Assembly: GCF_013373065.1 (NCBI RefSeq)
Contig: NZ_JABXIN010000003.1
Coordinates: forward strand, 124,001-188,000
Source: Algoriphagus sp.
GTDB taxonomy: Bacteria; Bacteroidota; Bacteroidia; Cytophagales; Cyclobacteriaceae
Direction: 5' to 3'
DNA length: 64,000 nucleotides
Shown here: piece by piece, positions 59,809 to 64,000 of the stretch
Layout of the letters: each line of letters starts with the position of its first letter
Numbering within the stretch: position 1 is the first letter of the stretch
The notes under the pieces: model-generated
What the model was told of the DNA's origin: nothing
What the model saw: only the letters and a program-made list of their open reading frames with translations
Databases searched by the model: none
Translations under genes and position numbers: made by a program

Positions 59809-60908
59809 TGGCTGACCGTTTTGAAAGACAGCGACTAGTTCCGGGATTCGGATCTCAAGGACAGGAGAAGCTTCAAAATTCCTCTGTGTTGGTTATTGGT
59901 GCAGGCGGATTGGGGGCTCCTATTCTTCTTTACCTAACTGCAATGGGAGTGGGTAAGATCGGAATTGTGGACGGGGATCAAGTAAGTGTGTCTAATCTAA
60001 ATCGACAGGTTTTATTTGGTCAAGAAGATGTTGGGAAAAATAAGGCAGAAGTGGCTGCTAATTTTTTGCGTAGGCAATATCCGGACTGTTCAATTACCGA
60101 AATAGCATCTTTCGTCCATGCGGAAAATGCAGCAGATCTCATTCGGCCGTATGACTTGGTGATTGATGGGTCTGATAATTTCCCAACCCGATATTTAGTC
60201 AATGACGTTTGTGTCTTGTTGAACAAACCTTTGGTTTTTGGAGCGATATTTCAACATGAGGGGCAAGTTTCTGTTTTTAATCTGGGGAAAGGTTCCTGTA
60301 ATTACCGCGATATTTTCCCAAATCCTCCAAAAGCCGATGAAGTGCCAAATTGTGCAGAAACCGGTGTCATAGGAGTTCTACCAGGGATTATCGGAAATAT
60401 CATGGCGATGGAAGCCATCAAAGTATTGGCTGATTTTGGAACGCCTCTAAAAAATCGCATCCTTTTCTATCAATCAAAAACTGCAAGCTTTTACGAAGTT
60501 CAAATAAAACCAAATTTGGAGGGTCATGCCTCGATACCCAAATCCTTAGAAGCGCTTTCCCATACAGATTATGAGTTGACCTGTGTGGGGCTTCCTGAAA
60601 TAAGCTGGGAGGAGATTCCCCATCCGATTCCAGCTTCTGCTGCTTTGGTAGATTTGCGAGAGAAAAATGAACAACCCAAGCTTGAAAAATGGAATACGCT
60701 TTCCATCCCATTCACTGAATTCGAAGATCATTTCGAACGAATCAAAGAAAAAGAATTGGTATACTTTTTTTGTCAAACAGGAATCCGAAGCCTGAAGGCT
60801 GTCCGGCGTATTCAGGAAGTTTTTCCTCAAAAATCGGTATTTTCGATCCGAGGAGGAATTCAAGCAATTTTAACCCCACATGACCATGGAAAAACAGAGA
60901 ACTCCTAA
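59808..60908 (+). CDS. moeB: MoeB/ThiF-type adenylyltransferase with C-terminal rhodanese domain
   Basis: A 366-residue E1-like enzyme. The ATP-binding loop is VLVIGAGGLGAPIL; SNLNRQVLFGQEDVGKNKAEVA and DGSDNFPTRYLVND follow, and GSCNYRDIFPNPP carries the conserved Cys. Residues 265-366 form a rhodanese domain with active-site Cys in YFFCQTGIRSLKA. It activates the MoaD C terminus and, with rhodanese, passes sulfur, the role of MOCS3-like proteins. Its 3' end overlaps moaE by 29 bp. A TIR-like or ThiF role in thiamine synthesis is possible but the moaD/moaE partners make MoeB more likely. Confidence 0.93.
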   Translation: MADRFERQRLVPGFGSQGQEKLQNSSVLVIGAGGLGAPILLYLTAMGVGKIGIVDGDQVSVSNLNRQVLFGQEDVGKNKAEVAANFLRRQYPDCSITEIASFVHAENAADLIRPYDLVIDGSDNFPTRYLVNDVCVLLNKPLVFGAIFQHEGQVSVFNLGKGSCNYRDIFPNPPKADEVPNCAETGVIGVLPGIIGNIMAMEAIKVLADFGTPLKNRILFYQSKTASFYEVQIKPNLEGHASIPKSLEALSHTDYELTCVGLPEISWEEIPHPIPASAALVDLREKNEQPKLEKWNTLSIPFTEFEDHFERIKEKELVYFFCQTGIRSLKAVRRIQEVFPQKSVFSIRGGIQAILTPHDHGKTENS

Positions 60909-61332
60909 AAATATTTTCGTTCAGGGTGCCATAAGCCCTGAAAAGATCGCTAAATCCATAGCCAATCATCAGAGTAAAACGGATATTGGTGGCCACTCAA
61001 TTTTTTTGGGACAAGTCCGAAAAGACCAGAAAGATAATGGTACCGTAGTCGCAATTGAATACACAGCTTATGAGGAGATGGCGCTTCAAAAAGCCTTCGA
61101 AATACGGGAAGCGATCTTTGCAAAATATCCCCTTAACTGCATGCATATCTATCACAGTCTCGGAAGAGTAGATGCAGGCCAAATTTGCCTTTTTGTATTT
61201 ACTTCCTCCAAGCATAGACGGGCGGCAATGGACGCTTGCGATGAATTGGTGGAGCGAATCAAGGCAGAATTACCCGTATGGGGAAAGGAATTGCTGGACA
61301 GTGAGGAACACGTTTGGAAAGTGAATCAATAA
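60880..61332 (+). CDS. moaE: molybdopterin synthase catalytic subunit MoaE
   Basis: A 150-residue protein (MTMEKQRTPKN; an ATG two codons later at 60886 is also possible). MoaE motifs are HSIFLGQVRKDQ, VVAIEYTAYEEMALQ, IYHSLGRVDAGQICLFVFTSS and KAELPVWGKE, with the active-site Lys in VWGKEL. It joins MoaD-thiocarboxylate to convert precursor Z to molybdopterin. It overlaps moeB. The other moa/moe genes (moaA, moaC, moeA, mobA) are not in the window. Confidence 0.93.
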   Translation: MTMEKQRTPKNIFVQGAISPEKIAKSIANHQSKTDIGGHSIFLGQVRKDQKDNGTVVAIEYTAYEEMALQKAFEIREAIFAKYPLNCMHIYHSLGRVDAGQICLFVFTSSKHRRAAMDACDELVERIKAELPVWGKELLDSEEHVWKVNQ

Positions 61333-61344
61333 ACCCAAGTACTG

Positions 61345-62607
61345 ATGCAGATTAATATGAAATTTTGGAAAAAGCTGACTCCAGAAGAGCGACTCACTCG
61401 AGTCCAGCGTGCCTTGAAGGAAAATGTGGATTTCAGCAAGGACGCAAACCTCGGCTATCCTGCTTCCCGACTGGATGAAAAAGTTTTTGCGAATGAGTCT
61501 CTTTTTTTACGGGAAATGCCGGTTTTGAATACCTACATCGCAAATCCCAATCACATTGGATGTCATACCTTCGGGACTTCTGAATATTCTTTCAAGGGTA
61601 CGCAGGAAATCGAGCGGGAAGTGTTGGATATGATTGCCGTGGATTTGTTTAAGGCTGAGGAAGGAGGCTATGATGGTTATATTTCACCAGGTGGTACCGA
61701 GGCCAATATGCAGGCCATGTGGATTTATCGAAATGAATTCATGAAAAAGCATGGAGCCAAACTGGATGAAATCGTGATTTTGGCTTCCGAGGATACCCAT
61801 TATTCCATTCCAAAAGGTGCAAACTTATTGATGTTGGAGTGGTACAAAGTTCCTGTAGATGAGGTGACCAGGGATATTAGAAGAACGGATTTTCGGACTA
61901 CAGTAAAAACTGCTTTGGCTGCAGGGAAAAAATATTTCATTGTCATCGCCAATATGGGGACAACCATGTTTGGTTCTGTAGATGATCCTGTTCAGATGGA
62001 AGAAGTTCTAGAGGAGTTTGAAGTGGATTATCGTCTCCATGTCGATGGAGCCTACGGTGGCTTTGTTTTTCCTTTTTCAGAAGAAGAAAACTCTATCAAT
62101 TTTACCAATCCGAAAATTTCTTCGATTACGATCGATGCGCATAAAATGCTCCAAGCTCCTTATGGAACGGGGATTTTCGTTTGTAGAAAAGGCTTGATCG
62201 AAAATGTGCTGACTACCGAGGCCCAATATGTAGAGGGGATGGATTTGACGCTTTGCGGAAGTCGATCCGGAGCGAATGCGGTCGCGGTTTGGACAATCCT
62301 GACCACATACGGTCCACATAAGTGGTTTGAAAAAATCTCTGTTTTGAAAATGCGTACCAACTGGCTCTGCAAGCAGTTGGATCTATTGGAAGTTCCCTAT
62401 TTCAGAGAACCTGAAATGAATATTGTGACTATCCGTTCCTTCGCTGTTCCTGAAGAAATTGCACATAAATACAACCTTGTTCCACAATCGCATGATGCTG
62501 GGAATAAATGGTACAAAATTGTCTTAATGGATCATGTAGAAATTGAACATTTAAAAGACTTTATTCATGATTTGACTGAGTTCAAAAAAATTCAAGTCAA
62601 GTCCTAA
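61345..62607 (+). CDS. PLP-dependent group II decarboxylase (amino acid decarboxylase)
   Basis: A 420-residue fold type I PLP enzyme; starts at 61345 or possibly at the ATG at 61357. The PLP-anchoring Lys is in TIDAHKMLQAPYGTG, with the ring-stacking and phosphate motifs ISPGGTEANMQAMW and LHVDGAYGGFV. The order and length match glutamate/aromatic/histidine decarboxylases of the group II class. Substrate cannot be read by eye; the bacterial histidine/tyrosine-type and 2,4-diaminobutyrate decarboxylases are alternatives. It follows moaE by 12 bp but its role is unrelated to molybdopterin as far as I can tell. Confidence 0.87.
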   Translation: MQINMKFWKKLTPEERLTRVQRALKENVDFSKDANLGYPASRLDEKVFANESLFLREMPVLNTYIANPNHIGCHTFGTSEYSFKGTQEIEREVLDMIAVDLFKAEEGGYDGYISPGGTEANMQAMWIYRNEFMKKHGAKLDEIVILASEDTHYSIPKGANLLMLEWYKVPVDEVTRDIRRTDFRTTVKTALAAGKKYFIVIANMGTTMFGSVDDPVQMEEVLEEFEVDYRLHVDGAYGGFVFPFSEEENSINFTNPKISSITIDAHKMLQAPYGTGIFVCRKGLIENVLTTEAQYVEGMDLTLCGSRSGANAVAVWTILTTYGPHKWFEKISVLKMRTNWLCKQLDLLEVPYFREPEMNIVTIRSFAVPEEIAHKYNLVPQSHDAGNKWYKIVLMDHVEIEHLKDFIHDLTEFKKIQVKS

Positions 62608-62619
62608 TTCGAAAAACAT

Positions 62620-62650
62620 AATCCCGCTCAATTTGGCGGGATTTATTTTT
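62620..62650 (+). terminator. intrinsic terminator after the decarboxylase gene
   Basis: AATCCCGC (62620-62627) pairs perfectly with GCGGGATT (62636-62643), loop TCAATTTG, followed by TATTTTT. Confidence 0.85.
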
Positions 62651-62684
62651 GGAATCGATTGAATTTTTAGATAAGTCAAAATTA

Positions 62685-62697
62685 TCAATCGGTTGCA
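62685..62697. promoter_or_regulatory. LacI-family-like operator before the MFS transporter gene
   Basis: TCAATCGGTTGCA has the central CG and near-symmetric halves (TGCAACC...TTGA) seen in LacI-type operators. It lies about 130 bp before the MFS gene. AATCGATT at 62653-62660 is a further palindrome. The regulator is not in the window. Confidence 0.35.
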
Positions 62698-62824
62698 TTA
62701 ATTTTTTCATTGAAATCCTTTGGGAGATTGTTTTTCTCCAATCAAAATTTGGTAAGTTCAATGGGCTTAACTAATTGCCTGCATCATTTTACCCTTTTTT
62801 TAACCCAATTTAACTTAGGTTTTC

Positions 62825-64000
62825 ATGAAAAAACCGCAGCTTTCCTTTTCCCAAATTATCAATATGAATGTTGGCTTTTTTGGCATTCAATATAGTTTTG
62901 GGTTGCAGCAAAGTGCTGTAAATCCCATTTATGATATGTTGGGGGCAGCACCTGACGAGATTCCAATTTTGAATTTGGCTGGCCCGATGACCGGCTTATT
63001 AATTCAGCCCATAATTGGTGCCTTGAGCGATAATACCTGGAGCCCGAAATATGGTAGAAGAAAGCCCTTCTTTTTCATTGGAGCCTTATTCTGTAGTATT
63101 ACTCTCTTTTTCTACCCTTTCAGTAGTTCGCTTTGGATGGCTGCAGGTTTGCTTTGGGTATTGGATGCGGCAAATAACACCGCCATGGAGCCTTATCGTG
63201 CTTTGATTGCCGATAAATTACCCGATGAACAATATAGCACAGGCTTTTTGACTCAAAGCTTCTTTACGGGTCTTGGTATCACCTTGGCAAATGTTTCCCT
63301 GTTTATTTTCCAAAAGTATATCACAGGAACCTGGGGCTCCTTGCCCTATTGGGTTTATGCATCCTTTTTCCTAGGGACGGCCTGTTCGATTGGGTCGGTC
63401 ATGTGGAGTATCTCCAAAACGCCTGAAATTCCCCCTAGCCCTGAAGAATTAGCAGCCTTGAAAAAACGAAATGAAGGTATGCCCCATCCAGCCATTCAAT
63501 TCTTTCTATCCATTCTGACTACTTTGGTCGCTTATCTCGTGTTTTTTGCGCTTTTAATTCCAGCCCTATTCTCGAAAGGTTTAATCAAGCGAGTTTTAGA
63601 AAAAACCAAAACCAACCCCAAAACTCGGGTTCTATTTGCTCAAAATGTTGAGATTATTGAATCCATCATGGTGATGCCTGGTGTGATGTGGAAGCTTGCA
63701 TTGATTTATCTTTTTCAGTGGTATGCACTATTCTGCTATTGGCAAAATGCGGCTAAAAGTATCGCGCAATCGGTATGGAATACTACTCCTACAGGAGATC
63801 CAAAGCTTTATGAAGAAGCGGTTGGATGGACTGGATTGGTGAATGGATGGTACAATGTGGTGACCTTTCTTTCTGCATTCTTTTTGGCTAGTATGGCGAG
63901 GAAGTTTGGCCCCAAAAAAGTCCATTTCATTTGTCTGATTATGGCAGGAGTGGGCTTGATGATTTTTCCCCAACTGACTAATAAATATGCTTTATTCATT
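62825..64000 (+). CDS. MFS sugar transporter, N-terminal part (3' end outside window)
   Basis: The frame is open from the ATG at 62825 to the window end (392 codons) without a stop. It starts MKKPQLSFSQIINMNVGFFG and contains YSFGLQQSAVNPIYDMLGA, YGRRKPFFFIGALF and AVGWTGLVNGWYNVV, with about ten hydrophobic segments so far. The RRKPFFFIGA loop and length suit the SLC45/maltose-transporter-like group of major facilitators that is common in Bacteroidota glycan loci. Substrate is not provable from the fragment; a maltodextrin or sucrose locus to the right is a guess. Confidence 0.85.
   Translation, partial: MKKPQLSFSQIINMNVGFFGIQYSFGLQQSAVNPIYDMLGAAPDEIPILNLAGPMTGLLIQPIIGALSDNTWSPKYGRRKPFFFIGALFCSITLFFYPFSSSLWMAAGLLWVLDAANNTAMEPYRALIADKLPDEQYSTGFLTQSFFTGLGITLANVSLFIFQKYITGTWGSLPYWVYASFFLGTACSIGSVMWSISKTPEIPPSPEELAALKKRNEGMPHPAIQFFLSILTTLVAYLVFFALLIPALFSKGLIKRVLEKTKTNPKTRVLFAQNVEIIESIMVMPGVMWKLALIYLFQWYALFCYWQNAAKSIAQSVWNTTPTGDPKLYEEAVGWTGLVNGWYNVVTFLSAFFLASMARKFGPKKVHFICLIMAGVGLMIFPQLTNKYALFI

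Noticed and set aside
62710..62895. A 61-codon frame overlapping the MFS transporter start
   Set aside because: It overlaps the well-supported MFS N terminus in another frame and has no family similarity that I can see.

Overview
The window looks like a chromosomal segment of a low-to-mid GC member of the Bacteroidota, order Cytophagales, most like Cyclobacteriaceae such as Algoriphagus (genus is inference). The evidence is Bacteroidota-type promoters (TAnnTTTG -7 boxes at 4023, 31527, 46593 and 52167), many lipoproteins and secreted proteins with Bacteroidota domain sets (TlpA/DUF5106, LytTR, CzcA-OMF fusion), a menaquinone gene (menC), and a sulfatase plus L-fucose catabolic locus typical of marine polysaccharide degraders. 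I see no phage, transposase or CRISPR array. Both ends are cut inside genes.

Left part (1-3.1 kb): a four-gene operon with a circularly permuted ATP-grasp protein, an alpha-E protein, an Anbu-type proteasome-like peptidase and a secretory-independent transglutaminase-like protein. At 3.1-15.2 kb come a lipoprotein, a PepSY membrane protein, then a two-component system with a heavy-metal RND efflux system whose inner-membrane pump is fused to its outer-membrane factor; the two-component operon and the pump gene carry matching 11-bp-spaced operator repeats. Two secreted thioredoxin-fold or related proteins follow.

At 15.2-27.5 kb, all on the minus strand, lies a sulfated-fucose-glycan locus: sulfatase, an unassigned TIM-barrel-like lipoprotein, a HAD hydrolase, an esterase, L-fucose mutarotase, FucP, L-fucose dehydrogenase, L-fuconolactonase, a fumarylacetoacetase-fold hydrolase, 2-keto-3-deoxy-L-fuconate dehydrogenase and a Gfo/Idh oxidoreductase. 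Together these run the non-phosphorylative fucose route to pyruvate and lactate, except that no L-fuconate dehydratase is visible. A cyclophilin, an acyltransferase, an esterase and an AI-2E family transporter follow.

At 31-31.7 kb are tRNA-Leu(CAG) and tRNA-Ser(GCT) with a truncated second copy of the tRNA-Ser 3' end. From 31.7 to 47.3 kb the content is mixed housekeeping and signalling: a kinase-like PAS protein that has lost its phospho-acceptor His and ATPase domain, a receiver-less LytTR regulator, queA, menC, a lactonase-like propeller, PEP carboxylase of a variant type, an outer-membrane protein, a probable small RNA, a lipase, and a divergent dinB / autocleaving XRE-S24 repressor pair that resembles a small SOS module.

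From 47.4 kb: a large multidomain lipoprotein (sugar-dehydrogenase propeller, PKD, cytochrome c, C-terminal binding domain), a methyltransferase, a TetR-TolC-adaptor-RND multidrug efflux operon, ssb, a moaD-moeB-moaE molybdopterin cluster with a PLP decarboxylase, and the start of an MFS sugar transporter. A recurrent layout feature is that six of nine convergent protein-gene pairs meet within 4 bp or overlap, while two of the other three have strong hairpin terminators between them.
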